Below are positions 1-7,917 of a DNA stretch of 64,000 nt, piece by piece. The position numbers and the translations under genes are program-made. How positions within the stretch are numbered: position 1 is the stretch's first letter; each line of letters begins with the position of its first letter. The stretch comes from Bog-473 sp963782415 (GTDB taxonomy: Bacteria > Actinomycetota > Acidimicrobiia > Acidimicrobiales > RAAP-2): contig CAWAJT010000006.1 in NCBI GenBank assembly GCA_963782415.1, forward strand, positions 806,001 to 870,000, read 5' to 3'. The notes under the pieces are model-generated. The model saw only the letters and a list, made by a program, of their open reading frames with translations, did not search any database and had not been told where the DNA came from.

Positions 1-89
1 AGCACGGGCTCCAGCTCCGTGGTCGTGCCGCCCTCTTCCGGGAGGTACTCCTCCTGGACGTGGCAGTGGGAATCGAACCAGCCCGCCAA
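1..89 (-). CDS. tatD: TatD-family metal-dependent hydrolase, N-terminal fragment
   Basis: Only the first ~29 codons are present; the gene runs off the left edge. Reading from a TTG at 89, three bases after the metG stop, the peptide contains WFDSHCHVQ, the first metal-binding HxH motif of TatD DNases (usually DSHCHL near the N-terminus). Gene order metG-tatD on one strand is common in bacteria, and rsmI upstream of metG fits the same cluster. The family is Mg2+-dependent 3'-5' exonuclease/hydrolase. The TTG start is chosen because it is the only in-frame start just before the motif. Confidence 0.72.
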   Translation of the reverse strand, partial: MAGWFDSHCHVQEEYLPEEGGTTTELEPV

Positions 90-92
90 CGT

Positions 93-1643
93 TCAGGCCT
101 TGCGCCGCGGAAACAGGGGATCGCCCTTCACCACGGCGTTGCCGCCGCCGTGGCCGCCCCACGTTGCGTCGGCCGGGACGCGCGCCTCGGAGGGATCCCC
201 GGCTCGTCCGATACGGCGCCAGACCTCGGCCGCCGTCGACGGCATGGCAGGAGCGATGAGGATCGCCACGATGCGCAGAACCTCGAGGGCGTCGCCGAGG
301 ACGGCGTCGACCGCTGGACCGGGCTCCATCTTCCACGGTTCGGCCGACTCGAGCTCCGCGTTGGCCGCGCCGATCAGACGCCAGGTCGACTCCAGCGCGT
401 CCTGTGGTGCCCAGCGGGCCCAGGCACTCGACGCATCGGCGAGCGCGGCCGCTGCCACCGGCGCGAGCGTGCTGGCCTCGTTGCAGCCGGGGCCGATGCC
501 AGCGCACTTGGACGTCACGACGGTCGTGACACGCGACACGAGGTTGCCCAAGTTGTTGGCCAGATCGGCGTTGTAGCGTGCCACAATGCCCTCGTAGGAG
601 AAGTCACCGTCACCGCCCAGAGCCACGTCGCGGAGAAGGTGGTAACGCAGCGGATCGACGCCGAAATCGTCGGCCAACGCCAGCGGCGACACGTCCGTGA
701 TCTTGCGCGGTGCCGCGCCCTCGCCACCGGCCAAACCCGAGGCGATCATGGTCTTGCCGAGCTTCTGCCCGCCCATGAGCAGGTAGCCGTGCACGAAGAT
801 CTCCTCGGGTGGGTCAATACCCGCCGCCATGCACATGGCGGGCCACCAGACGCAGTGGAACTTGAGGATGTCCTTGCCGATCAGGTGGTGGGCCGCACCC
901 CAGCGCGCCGCGAAGGTGGCCGGGTCGGACCCGTAGCCGGCCACTGTCAGGTAGTTGATAAGGGCGTCGTACCAGACGTAGAAGACGTGCCCGCTGTCCC
1001 AGGGCACCGGCACGCCCCAGGTGAACGAGGTGCGGGTGATGGAGACGTCACGCAGACCGCCCTTGATGAAGCCGAGGGCCTCGTTGCGCTTGGAGGTCGG
1101 GCGCACGAAGTCAGGATGGCTGTCGTAGTAGTCGAGCAGCCGCTCTTCGAATTGGCTCAGCCTGAAGAAGTAGTTGTCTTCCTCCATCTCGACGACGGCG
1201 CGTCCGTGCACCGGGCACTTGCCGTCGACGAGCTGGTCTTCGAGGTAGTAGTCCTCGCACGAGACGCAATAGAGGCCAGAGTACGAGCCGAGCGCGATGA
1301 ACCCGTTGTCGTAAATGCGTTGAAGGAACTGCTGGACCACCTCATAGTGGCGCGGCTCGGTGGTGCGGATGAAGTCATCGTTGCTGATGTCCAGTCGGTC
1401 CCACGCCTCGACGAAACGAGCCGACGTCCGGTCCGTCCACTCCTGCGGAGTGGTCTCGTTGGCTTCGGCCGCCTCCACGATTTTGGCGCCGTGCTCGTCG
1501 GTGCCCGTCATGAACCAGACGTCGTCGCCCAGGAGCCGATGCCAACGCGCCAGTGCGTCGGCGTTGACCGTCGTGTACGCCGTGCCCACATGCGGGGCGT
1601 CGTTGACGTAGTAGATCGGGGTGGTCAGGTAGTAGGGAGGCAC
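93..1643 (-). CDS. metG: Methionyl-tRNA synthetase
   Basis: Class I aminoacyl-tRNA synthetase charging tRNA(Met). From the GTG at 1643 it is 516 residues, a normal length for the form without a C-terminal tRNA-binding domain. Residues 4-21 read YYLTTPIYYVNDAPHVGT and contain the HIGH-type motif (HVGT). The knuckle at ~126-150 starts CVSC and ends CPVH rather than two CxxC pairs. The second signature is unusual: where KMSKS is expected (around residue 296) the protein has QKLGKTMIASG. The anticodon-binding helical domain follows. A longer frame exists upstream, but homology begins at the GTG. The gene lies 22 bp downstream of rsmI and directly precedes tatD. Confidence 0.95.
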   Translation of the reverse strand: MPPYYLTTPIYYVNDAPHVGTAYTTVNADALARWHRLLGDDVWFMTGTDEHGAKIVEAAEANETTPQEWTDRTSARFVEAWDRLDISNDDFIRTTEPRHYEVVQQFLQRIYDNGFIALGSYSGLYCVSCEDYYLEDQLVDGKCPVHGRAVVEMEEDNYFFRLSQFEERLLDYYDSHPDFVRPTSKRNEALGFIKGGLRDVSITRTSFTWGVPVPWDSGHVFYVWYDALINYLTVAGYGSDPATFAARWGAAHHLIGKDILKFHCVWWPAMCMAAGIDPPEEIFVHGYLLMGGQKLGKTMIASGLAGGEGAAPRKITDVSPLALADDFGVDPLRYHLLRDVALGGDGDFSYEGIVARYNADLANNLGNLVSRVTTVVTSKCAGIGPGCNEASTLAPVAAAALADASSAWARWAPQDALESTWRLIGAANAELESAEPWKMEPGPAVDAVLGDALEVLRIVAILIAPAMPSTAAEVWRRIGRAGDPSEARVPADATWGGHGGGNAVVKGDPLFPRRKA

Positions 1644-1665
1644 CGCCGGTAGCGTACCGGCGACC

Positions 1666-2565
1666 TCACCCCGGGCCCGACGTCCCGTCGCCTCGCTGCA
1701 CCGCGCTCCGCACGCGTAACGCGGCCTCATAGGCGCGGCGTCTGGGCACGTTGAGCGACGCCGCCACGAGATCGGCCGCCTGGCGCGGGCCCGCCGACGG
1801 GTCGTCGTCCAAGACGGCCCGCACGGCAGCTTCGACGTCGGCCTCACCCGCCCGCGGCCGGGGAGGCGATCCAGCGATCACGAGGACGACTTCGCCCCGA
1901 ACCTCGCGCGCGGCAAAGGCCTGCGCCGCGGCGCTGAGGGTGCCCCGCCACACCTCCTCGTGCACCTTGGTGAGCTCGCGCACCACCGCCACCGGCCGCG
2001 CCGGGTCGGCGGCCGCCAGCTCCTCGAGCGTGGCGACCAGCCGTCCGGGGGCCTCGAGCACGACAGTCGTCCGGTCGTCCGCCATGAGCGACCCGAGGCG
2101 GCGGCGGCGCTCAGGGCCCTTGCGCGGCAGGAAACCCTCGACGCAGAAGCGGTTGGCCGGCAGGCCGCTTACCACCAGCGCACCCACCACAGACGATGGT
2201 CCGGGCACCGTGCTGACCGTCTCCCCGGACGCGGCCAGCTGCCCCGCCAGCCACGCCCCGGGATCCGAGATCCCCGGTGTCCCGGCATCGCTCACGACGG
2301 CCACCGTCGCGCCACCCGCGACGGCGCCGGCCACCCGGTCGAGCCGCGCCGCCTCGTTGTGCCCGTGCAGCGACAGCAGGCGGTCGCCGTGTGGGCCCTT
2401 GGCCGAAATCCCCGCCGCGGACAACAGAGCCCGCGTCCGCCGCGTGTCCTCGCAACAGATCATGTCCGCCGCGGCCAGTACCTCACACGCCCGTGGCGAG
2501 AGATCCCCCAGGTTGCCGATCGGCGTGGCCACCAGCACGAGCTGGCCCCGCCGCCCCTCGCTCAC
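1666..2565 (-). CDS. rsmI: 16S rRNA (cytidine(1402)-2'-O)-methyltransferase RsmI
   Basis: Tetrapyrrole-methylase-fold SAM enzyme that 2'-O-methylates C1402 of 16S rRNA in the ribosomal P site. The 299-residue protein shows the family blocks in order: LVATPIGNLGD near residue 10, CCEDTRRTRALL near 37, VVSDAGTPGISDPG near 95, and VPGPSSVVGALVVSGLP, followed by FLPRKG. Length is typical. Its ATG overlaps the stop of the upstream DUF192 gene by 4 bp (translational coupling), and metG follows 22 bp after its stop, so the three genes probably form one operon. Confidence 0.95.
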   Translation of the reverse strand: MSEGRRGQLVLVATPIGNLGDLSPRACEVLAAADMICCEDTRRTRALLSAAGISAKGPHGDRLLSLHGHNEAARLDRVAGAVAGGATVAVVSDAGTPGISDPGAWLAGQLAASGETVSTVPGPSSVVGALVVSGLPANRFCVEGFLPRKGPERRRRLGSLMADDRTTVVLEAPGRLVATLEELAAADPARPVAVVRELTKVHEEVWRGTLSAAAQAFAAREVRGEVVLVIAGSPPRPRAGEADVEAAVRAVLDDDPSAGPRQAADLVAASLNVPRRRAYEAALRVRSAVQRGDGTSGPG

Positions 2566-2924
2566 GGCGGGTCGCTCGCGTCACCGTTCGAGACCTCACG
2601 CAGCTCGAGCTGGTCGCCCACCCGCACGCCCCAGCGTTCGAACGAGCCCGCCTCGGTCTGGACGGCGCTCCGGGCCGCTCGCCCACCGAGTGCCACCCGC
2701 CACGGCTTCAGCCGGGAGACCCGCACGACCGTGAGGTCCGTCGACAGGAACGCCACGTCAATGGGGAATTTCATACCGACGGTGTGGACCGTCCGCAGAC
2801 CGTCGACGTGGAGGGCGCCCTCGCAGCCGGTCCGCCCGCGCAAAACGCCGCGCTCGGCCGGCGAGTCGGCCAGCTCGAGCGCACACACCACATTGCCGTC
2901 CCGCAGCAGCCATCCGGACCGCAT
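2562..2924 (-). CDS. DUF192 (COG1430) family protein
   Basis: 120 residues. The family core is visible: ADSPAERGVLRGR, then HTVGMKFPIDVAFLSTDLTV (canonical form: MxFPIDVxFLDxxxxV), then a C-terminal ALGGRAARSAVQTEAG segment. The function of DUF192 is not established; members are small beta-barrel proteins, some secreted. No signal peptide is seen here, so this copy is probably cytoplasmic. Its stop overlaps the rsmI start by 4 bp. It is divergently oriented from bL37, with a 53-bp gap that must hold both promoters. Confidence 0.85.
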   Translation of the reverse strand: MRSGWLLRDGNVVCALELADSPAERGVLRGRTGCEGALHVDGLRTVHTVGMKFPIDVAFLSTDLTVVRVSRLKPWRVALGGRAARSAVQTEAGSFERWGVRVGDQLELREVSNGDASDPP

Positions 2925-2977
2925 CCGCCCGAGGCTACCGGACGACCTGCGGCGTTCGGTCTAAGCTCTCACCCCTT

Positions 2978-3061
2978 ATGTCGAAGCGAACCGTCAAGCG
3001 CAAGCTCAGGACGAAGAAGAAGGCCAATCACGGCAAGAAGCCAAACTGCGGCCGCGGCTGA
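2978..3061 (+). CDS. bL37-type mini ribosomal protein
   Basis: A 27-codon ORF, ATG to TGA. The product is almost entirely basic (MSKRTVKRKLRTKKK...) and ends ANHGKKPN plus a short tail with one Cys. The KANHGK(K/R)PN signature matches the ~24-residue actinobacterial 50S protein bL37, known from mycobacterial ribosome structures. Such genes are usually missed because of their size. It stands alone, with a divergent DUF192 gene upstream and a convergent GDPD gene downstream. No strong Shine-Dalgarno is visible. The motif match is specific; assignment to bL37 is from recognition of the family. Confidence 0.82.
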   Translation: MSKRTVKRKLRTKKKANHGKKPNCGRG

Positions 3062-3098
3062 CACCACGCTGACCGGCCGGGCGGCACGGCCGGCGACC

Positions 3099-3959
3099 TC
3101 ACAGTCCGTGCCAGGCCGCTCCCCGTGCAGCCAGCACGCTGCACAACGTGGTGGGCACGTCGGAAATGATCCCGTCGACCCCGAGGTCGAGCAGGCGATC
3201 CATCGACTCGGTGTCGTTGACCGTCCAGACGTGGACGGCCTTGCCGGCCCGGTGGGCCGCCGCCACGAAGCGCTCGTCGACGACCACGAGGTCCCCCTGA
3301 CGCTCGGGCACCTGGAACGCCACGGCCGGCGACTCGGGCAGGTCGTTCCCCGCCTGCACGGCCTGCCACGCCTCGGCCGTGGTGATGGTGCCCGCTGAGG
3401 TCGCTACGGCCGGCGCGTGCTGGCGGAAGGCGTCGGTGGCCGGGTCGAGGAACGACGCCACGATCACGTCGTCGGTGCGCTCGAACTCCGCCAACAGGCG
3501 GGCGAGCGACTTCTCGTAGGGCGCCACGACCGGCGCCGTCTGCTTGATGTCGAGGTTCAAGACGACGCCCGGGAACTGCTCGAGCACCTCGCGCAGCGTG
3601 GCGATGCCGTAGGCACGGTCGACCGGCGCCCGCCCGCGGAAGGGGTAATCACCGTCGGGCTGGCCCGGCGTCACGTCAGCCCCGGGGATCCACCAGTAGG
3701 AGAAGTCCATGTCGCGCAGCTGGGCCAGCGTGAACGACGCGATGGTGCCCTGGCCGGCCGTGGTGCGGTCGACCGTGGCGTCGTGGCACACCACGAGCTC
3801 GCCGTCCGCGGTGGCATGGACGTCGAGCTCAATGGCGGTCGCGCCCACCTCGAGGGCATGGGCGATGGCGTGCAGGGTCGACGAGGGCGACTCCCAGGCA
3901 CCGCCTTGATCCGCGTAGGCGATCACCCTGCGCTCGAGCCATTGCGTCCCCTGACCCAC
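3099..3959 (-). CDS. Glycerophosphodiester phosphodiesterase family protein
   Basis: Predicted to hydrolyse glycerophosphodiesters to sn-glycerol-3-phosphate and an alcohol (TIM-barrel GDPD fold, Ca2+-dependent in family members). About 286 residues from the GTG at 3959. Metal-ligand and catalytic motifs are visible: AIELDVHATADGELVVCHDATVDRTT (split: ELDVH, then HDATVDRTT). A central LNLDIKQ strand and the C-terminal VHVWTVND...GVDGIISD follow. Oddity: the N-terminal strand reads VIAYADQGGAWE, whereas typical members have IAHRG; the first catalytic His appears to be Asp. A frame continues to 4040, but those residues (ASPRSRWARRV) look non-conserved and would leave only 33 bp to the divergent gene at 4073. 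Confidence 0.88.
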   Translation of the reverse strand: MGQGTQWLERRVIAYADQGGAWESPSSTLHAIAHALEVGATAIELDVHATADGELVVCHDATVDRTTAGQGTIASFTLAQLRDMDFSYWWIPGADVTPGQPDGDYPFRGRAPVDRAYGIATLREVLEQFPGVVLNLDIKQTAPVVAPYEKSLARLLAEFERTDDVIVASFLDPATDAFRQHAPAVATSAGTITTAEAWQAVQAGNDLPESPAVAFQVPERQGDLVVVDERFVAAAHRAGKAVHVWTVNDTESMDRLLDLGVDGIISDVPTTLCSVLAARGAAWHGL

Positions 3960-4072
3960 GGTGCCGACGGTAACAGCCGTGCCGCGGGGTCCTGACGTCC
4001 TTGCGACCCGGCGCGCCCATCTCGACCTGGGCGAAGCCATGGGCGGCCACGGCGGGCCTATCCTCGTGCGGC

Positions 4073-4681
4073 GTGCTCGATCATCTCCTCGTCGACCTCA
4101 TCGGCACCATCCGCTCCTCCTTCGACCGGGCGCTGCTCCAGCGTCAGGCGGTCGAGGAGCGGTTCCAGGTCGATGTCTTCCTGGGCGACGTTTCCTGGGA
4201 GACCTCCTACAGCCTGCCGGGCGAGGAGCAGCCACCGCGGGTGCGCGCCGACGTCTCGGTCGACTGGCCGACGTGGAGCCAGACCTCCTATCGCAGCTGG
4301 TCCATCGGCGAGCCGCCCGACGAGCTGCCCGAGGTGGTGATCGAGGTGGCCTTGCGGGTGCAGCGCATGGCCGAGGCGCCCGACACCGAGAAGGTGCTGG
4401 CGGTGCTGCCGGTGGCCGGACCGCTCGACAACCCCGACGCTCTCGTGCGGACCGCCACGACCATCGAACAGATGCACACCGAGAGCGAGGTGGATGGCGA
4501 CATCCGCTGGGCGGCCGAGGCGACCTACGAGGGCTCCCTGCGCTTCAGCGAGCAGCAGCTCGAGGAGCCCTCGACCCTCGTCCCGATCTTCGACGACATC
4601 ACCCGCTGGATCGCCTCGACCCTGATTTCGCTCGCCGACCTCCCCTTCACGTTCCTGCCCCCAGGGGAGGACGACGCCTGA
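4073..4681 (+). CDS. Conserved hypothetical protein (~202 aa)
   Basis: I do not recognise a characterised family. From the GTG at 4073 the protein is ~202 residues, acidic and without membrane segments. It starts LDHLLVDLIGTIRSSFDRALLQRQAV and contains DVSWETSYSLPGEEQPPRVRADVSVDWPTWSQTSYRSW (beta-rich) and a C-terminal ITRWIASTLISLADLPF. Codon use is strongly GC3-biased like its neighbours, supporting a real gene. It is divergent from GDPD (113 bp) and 49 bp upstream of the SCO1 lipoprotein gene, so it could be the first gene of that operon. Confidence 0.65.
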   Translation: MLDHLLVDLIGTIRSSFDRALLQRQAVEERFQVDVFLGDVSWETSYSLPGEEQPPRVRADVSVDWPTWSQTSYRSWSIGEPPDELPEVVIEVALRVQRMAEAPDTEKVLAVLPVAGPLDNPDALVRTATTIEQMHTESEVDGDIRWAAEATYEGSLRFSEQQLEEPSTLVPIFDDITRWIASTLISLADLPFTFLPPGEDDA

Positions 4682-4730
4682 CCCGGACTGCACCCCCGCC
4701 GAGCCACTCCCCTCACGGCGTGCCCCGGCC

Positions 4731-5505
4731 ATGATCCTGCTCGACGACCTCACCCGCCGCGCCCGCACCCTCGGCGCGCTGCTCCTCGCCCTGACCCTCG
4801 GCGCGGTGCTCGCCGCCTGTGGATCGTCGGCGCCCGCCGCGCCCCCGCCGGGGCAGGGCCTCGTGCTCGACCGCCCGACGCCCCAGTCGCTCGCCCTGAC
4901 GAACCAACGGGGCCAGAGCGTCACACTGGCCTCGCTGCGCGGCAAGGTCGTCGTGCTCGCGCCCTTCTTGTCCCTGTGTCAGGACGAGTGCCCGCTCGTC
5001 ACCGGTGCCTTCATCGCGCTGCAACACGACGTTCGTGCCGCGGGACTGGGCACGCGTGTCGTCTTCGTCGAAGCCACCGTCGACCCCGGTCGCGACACGG
5101 TGGCCCGGTTGGCCGCCTATCAGAAGAAATTCGGCGCCGCCTGGGACCTGTGGACCGGGTCGCCGGCCACTATCGCCGCCTTTTGGAAGCCGTTCGGCGT
5201 GGCGTACCAGCAGGTGCCCGAGGAGCAACCCCCGAAGACGGACTGGTACACCGGGCAGGCCCTCACGTACGACGTCGATCACACCGACGGGTACATCCTC
5301 ATCAACGGCGCCGGGCGCGAACGTTTCGTCGACGCCGAGCGCGCCCAACGAGAAGGGCGCCCTCAATCCCAAGCTGCGCGGGTTGCTCGACGGCGGCGGC
5401 CTGCACGACCTGCGGAATCCGCAGGCGCCCAACTGGACGCCGACCGACGCCCTGACCTCCATCAGTTGGCAACTCGGTACGACCATTCCAGCGGCGAACG
5501 CATGA
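4731..5505 (+). CDS. SCO1/SenC-family lipoprotein (single frameshift)
   Basis: SCO proteins are membrane-anchored thioredoxin-fold copper chaperones/thiol reductases that help assemble the CuA site of cytochrome c oxidase. The N-terminus is a lipoprotein signal peptide with lipobox LAAC (Cys ~26). The CxxxC copper site is in LSLCQDECPLVTG, and the distal copper-ligand His is in VDHTDGYILING. A one-base frameshift lies near 5337: the frame from 4731 reads FVDAERAQREG, while the +1 frame continues the fold as APNEKGALNPKLRGLLDGGG and ends TTIPAANA, stop 5503-5505. Correcting the extra base gives 257 aa. Its TGA overlaps the ATG of the next lipoprotein gene (ATGA). Confidence 0.82.
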
Positions 5506-6023
5506 GGGGCCTTCGGCTGCGCCGCGCCCCCCTCGTCGTCCCGGCAGCGCTCGTCGGTCTCGCGTTATCGCTCAGTGCCTGCGGGGGCGGGGTGTCGACG
5601 CTGTCCTCGCCACCCACCACCGACGCGTCGTTGACGCTGACCCTGCAGCGCTCGCCGGTCGGGCCGATTCTGGCGACGGGCGGCGGCGACACGCTGTACG
5701 ACTTCGTCCCTGACACCCCGACGCACAGCGCCTGCCTCAATGACGGCTGTGTCTTCCAATGGCCGCCGCTCGTCGTCAACGGGCCGATCCACCTCGGCCC
5801 GGGACTCAAGAGGGCGCTGGTTGGCACGCTGCGACGCCCGGACGGCTCGACGCAGCTCTCCTATGGAGGGCACCCGCTCTACACCTACAACGGCGACGTG
5901 TCCCCGGGCGTCATCATGGGGCAGGCGATAGACCAAGACGGTGGACCCTGGTACGTCATCGACGCCAAGGGTCAGCAACTCACGACGGCGTTCAGCGTGA
6001 CACCCCCCAACAGCAACGGCTGA
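5502..6023 (+). CDS. COG4315 / Lipoprotein_15-type secreted lipoprotein
   Basis: 173 residues. Signal peptide with lipobox LSAC (LALSLSACGGG), then two copies of the family repeat characterised by Y-x-aromatic-xxD: LYDFVPDTPTHSACLNDGC.FQWPPL and LYTYNGDVSPGVIMGQ...GGPWYVID. The function of this family is unknown; members are extracytoplasmic lipoproteins, often near redox or copper genes. The ATG at 5502 overlaps the SCO1 stop by 4 bp. A long frame from 4731 runs through both genes, but only because of the SCO1 frameshift; the internal lipoprotein signal shows that translation restarts here. Confidence 0.85.
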   Translation: MRGLRLRRAPLVVPAALVGLALSLSACGGGVSTLSSPPTTDASLTLTLQRSPVGPILATGGGDTLYDFVPDTPTHSACLNDGCVFQWPPLVVNGPIHLGPGLKRALVGTLRRPDGSTQLSYGGHPLYTYNGDVSPGVIMGQAIDQDGGPWYVIDAKGQQLTTAFSVTPPNSNG

Positions 6024-6156
6024 CTGTCCGAGTCGATGCCCGCACGCCAGGCGCCCTCGCACTGGTCGGCCGGTCACCCCTCCTCCGTAGCGATGACACG
6101 AAACAACCAACCCGAGTTGAATTGACCCGTCGACTTGTTCCCTGAACACTGATGCC

Positions 6157-6381
6157 ATGACCGACCTGATCTGCATCTGCTCGCGGGCGGGCTGCGGCCG
6201 GAAGTTGAGCCGGGTCTACGACGCCACCGGCATCGACGCCGAGGGCAGGGTGGGACCGGTCTGGACCTGCAAGACCCACCGGACCGAGCTGTGGATGCGG
6301 ATCGGCGGCAGCCTCGTCCCTCCGCTCGAATGGTGGCCCGACCGCCAACGCGGAACGGCCCGGGCCTCCCAGGAGCCCTAG
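6157..6381 (+). CDS. Small Cys-rich hypothetical protein
   Basis: 74 residues starting MTDLICICSRAGCGRKL, with Cys also in VWTCKTHRTELW. The spacing (CxC, x4-C, later CKTH) could form a small zinc-binding fold. No family recognised. The ATG follows a 133-bp gap after the lipoprotein gene, and the protein keeps GC3-rich codon use. Its 3' end overlaps by 4 bp the stop of a convergent small membrane ORF on the other strand. Confidence 0.5.
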   Translation: MTDLICICSRAGCGRKLSRVYDATGIDAEGRVGPVWTCKTHRTELWMRIGGSLVPPLEWWPDRQRGTARASQEP

Positions 6382-6536
6382 GTCAATGTCCAGATCAACC
6401 AGCCGACCAGCGCCCACGGAACAACGACGATCGCGACGGCCACCATGGCGGCCATGCCGTAGCGCGGATTCGATCGATGAACTTCGTAGAGCGGCCTAAA
6501 GAAGGACAATTGTTCGTACGTCCCGTTTCTCGACAC
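6378..6536 (-). CDS. 52-aa single-pass membrane protein
   Basis: A short ORF from GTG 6536 to TAG 6378-6380. The N-terminal half is polar and aromatic (TYEQLSFFRPLYEVHRSNPRYG). It is followed by a clear hydrophobic segment AAMVAVAIVVVPWALVGWL and a short tail IWTLT. Topology prediction by eye: one transmembrane helix near the C-terminus with the basic residues inside. A purine-rich tract lies upstream of the GTG. No family recognised. Opposite-strand shadow frames exist, but this one has protein-like composition; support is moderate. Confidence 0.45.
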   Translation of the reverse strand: MSRNGTYEQLSFFRPLYEVHRSNPRYGMAAMVAVAIVVVPWALVGWLIWTLT

Positions 6537-6802
6537 GACCTAGCAACCCCCAAATGCCTACGTGCGGTGTCATGGTCCGGCGTGGGCGGCGTTCACAGGA
6601 CAGGCCTCCCTGGTGGCGACGTCCCATTGCGTGGGTCACGATACCGAAACGTGTTCCAATTCACAACGGATGAACAACAGAAACTGTAGGTGGGCCGGAC
6701 GCCCAGGGGTGGGATAGACCGGGGTGGCCGTTCGTCGCGGGCCGCGCTCCCAGCCCGAGGACCAGGGCTTTCATCAAGTCCAGCGACCTTCGTGCCGACA
6801 CC

Positions 6803-7153
6803 ATGGAGATGGCCATCGATGCAGGTCCTTACCCCGGTTTCCTCCCGGACATTCCCCCCAGCGGGACGGGAGTCCCGGCACAGGACTCGCCGCAGGAACG
6901 GCGGCCGGACGGCTGGACCGATGCCGAGCTCCGTACCCTGGCGACCGACCTCGACCTACCCCTCGAGGCGAGCGGCGTCGACCGCAGCGGCACGCCGGGC
7001 GTCAGATGGCGCCGCGCCGTGTGTTGGCTAAAGGGCCATTACCCGGTCGAGGTCTGGTCGAAGGAGCGTCATCACCACACCGAGTGCGGCCGCTGTCCGA
7101 GACGCTGGTCGCCCGATGACGCGCCATTGGCAGTCGAGAGCCAGATCATCTGA
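6803..7153 (+). CDS. Hypothetical protein, His/Cys-rich C-terminus
   Basis: 116 residues. The N-terminus is Pro/Gly-rich; the C-terminal part reads GVRWRRAVCWLKGHYPVEVW then ERHHHTECGRCPRRW, a possible metal-binding patch (HHH, CxxC). No family recognised. The same C-terminal segment recurs as a degraded copy at 7918-8040, so this sequence has been duplicated locally. ATG 6803 is followed by another ATG two codons later; either could be the start. It lies in a gene-poor stretch between small ORFs. Confidence 0.5.
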   Translation: MEMAIDAGPYPGFLPDIPPSGTGVPAQDSPQERRPDGWTDAELRTLATDLDLPLEASGVDRSGTPGVRWRRAVCWLKGHYPVEVWSKERHHHTECGRCPRRWSPDDAPLAVESQII

Positions 7154-7209
7154 CCACCCGGGTCGTCCGACCACTTCGGATCGTCCGACCGCACCAGCAG
7201 GAGCCGCGG

Positions 7210-7476
7210 CTACAGAAGTTGCCCGCCTCCGGCGGCTTCGTGGCGCTCGAAGGATTCTCCGGCCGCTGACTCGGCGGAGCTGTGAAACCGCACGGCGCCG
7301 TCCACGATGACGGAGGTACCGAAGGATCGCTCGCCGTTCAGCCAAACACCGTCGGAGACGGCCTCGCCGTCGCCTGAGCGCACAGCCACTGCTACGTTCA
7401 AACCGATGCTCACCGGCTCGGTCTTCGTCACGGTGAGCTGCCCGCCCTCCGTCGTGAGCCACACCTTCTTCTCCAC
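7210..7476 (-). CDS. Hypothetical protein (~88 aa)
   Basis: From the GTG at 7476 the product starts EKKVWLTTEGGQLTVTKTEPVSIGL and has alternating hydrophobic/polar residues suggesting a small beta-sheet domain (VAVAVRSGDGEAVSDGVWL, SFGTSVIVDGAVRFH), with a short low-complexity tail. The frame extends upstream to 7755, but that part is Arg-rich and non-protein-like. A GGAGGGA tract sits immediately before the GTG, and another purine run precedes the alternative GTG five codons in. No family recognised; the call rests on composition. Confidence 0.4.
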   Translation of the reverse strand: MEKKVWLTTEGGQLTVTKTEPVSIGLNVAVAVRSGDGEAVSDGVWLNGERSFGTSVIVDGAVRFHSSAESAAGESFERHEAAGGGQLL

Positions 7477-7838
7477 TCCCTCCAACGCTACCGGCGAGAG
7501 GTGGTGCTCACGGCGTCGATGCACAGGGGAGGACGTGCCGCACCGGGTCGCCGGCGCATCATTAAGCGCCAGGCGTCTGCGTCGCCCATGGCCGTGAAGG
7601 GAGCGGTGGAGTCGAGCTGCGAGGATCCCACTCCCCCGCTCCCCCACGTCGGCCGCACGAGAGGGGCGGCGCCGCCAAAGAAAACACCGCCCCTCTGCTT
7701 TGAGCGTGACAGCACTGCCCCAGTCGAAATAGAGCCGACCGGACCGGATTTGCACAACGGGCCGACAACTACGAAGCGCCCTCGGCCCGATCGCTCGAGG
7801 CCCACCCGGAGCTCTCGGAGGTCAACCGGCGCAGAGGC

Positions 7839-7910
7839 CAGGTGTTGAAGCGGATCTCCACCACGTCGCCGTCGCGCTTGACGTCGTCCTTTCCCGCCGA
7901 GCGGGCGCGG
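7839..7910 (-). repeat. Degraded copy of the ychF 3' end
   Basis: By hand alignment this 72-bp segment matches 10719-10790, the last codons of the intact ychF gene, with 9 mismatches. Translated on the minus strand it gives GKDDVKRDGDVVEIRFNT, against GKDYVMRDGDVVEFRFNT in YchF. The ychF stop is replaced by Trp here and the frame runs on into unrelated sequence. Same orientation as the intact gene; the two copies bracket the acyltransferase gene at 8186-10267. Confidence 0.8.
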
Positions 7911-7917
7911 ACGGGGA

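Noticed and set aside
60..1652. 530-codon plus-strand open frame opposite metG
   Set aside because: Shadow of metG caused by GC3 bias; composition is Arg/Val/Gly-rich and no family motif appears.
4731..6023. Single 430-residue SCO1-lipoprotein fusion
   Set aside because: The fusion exists only because of a one-base frameshift in SCO1. The +1 frame restores the SCO C-terminus and a second lipoprotein signal with its own ATG begins at 5502.
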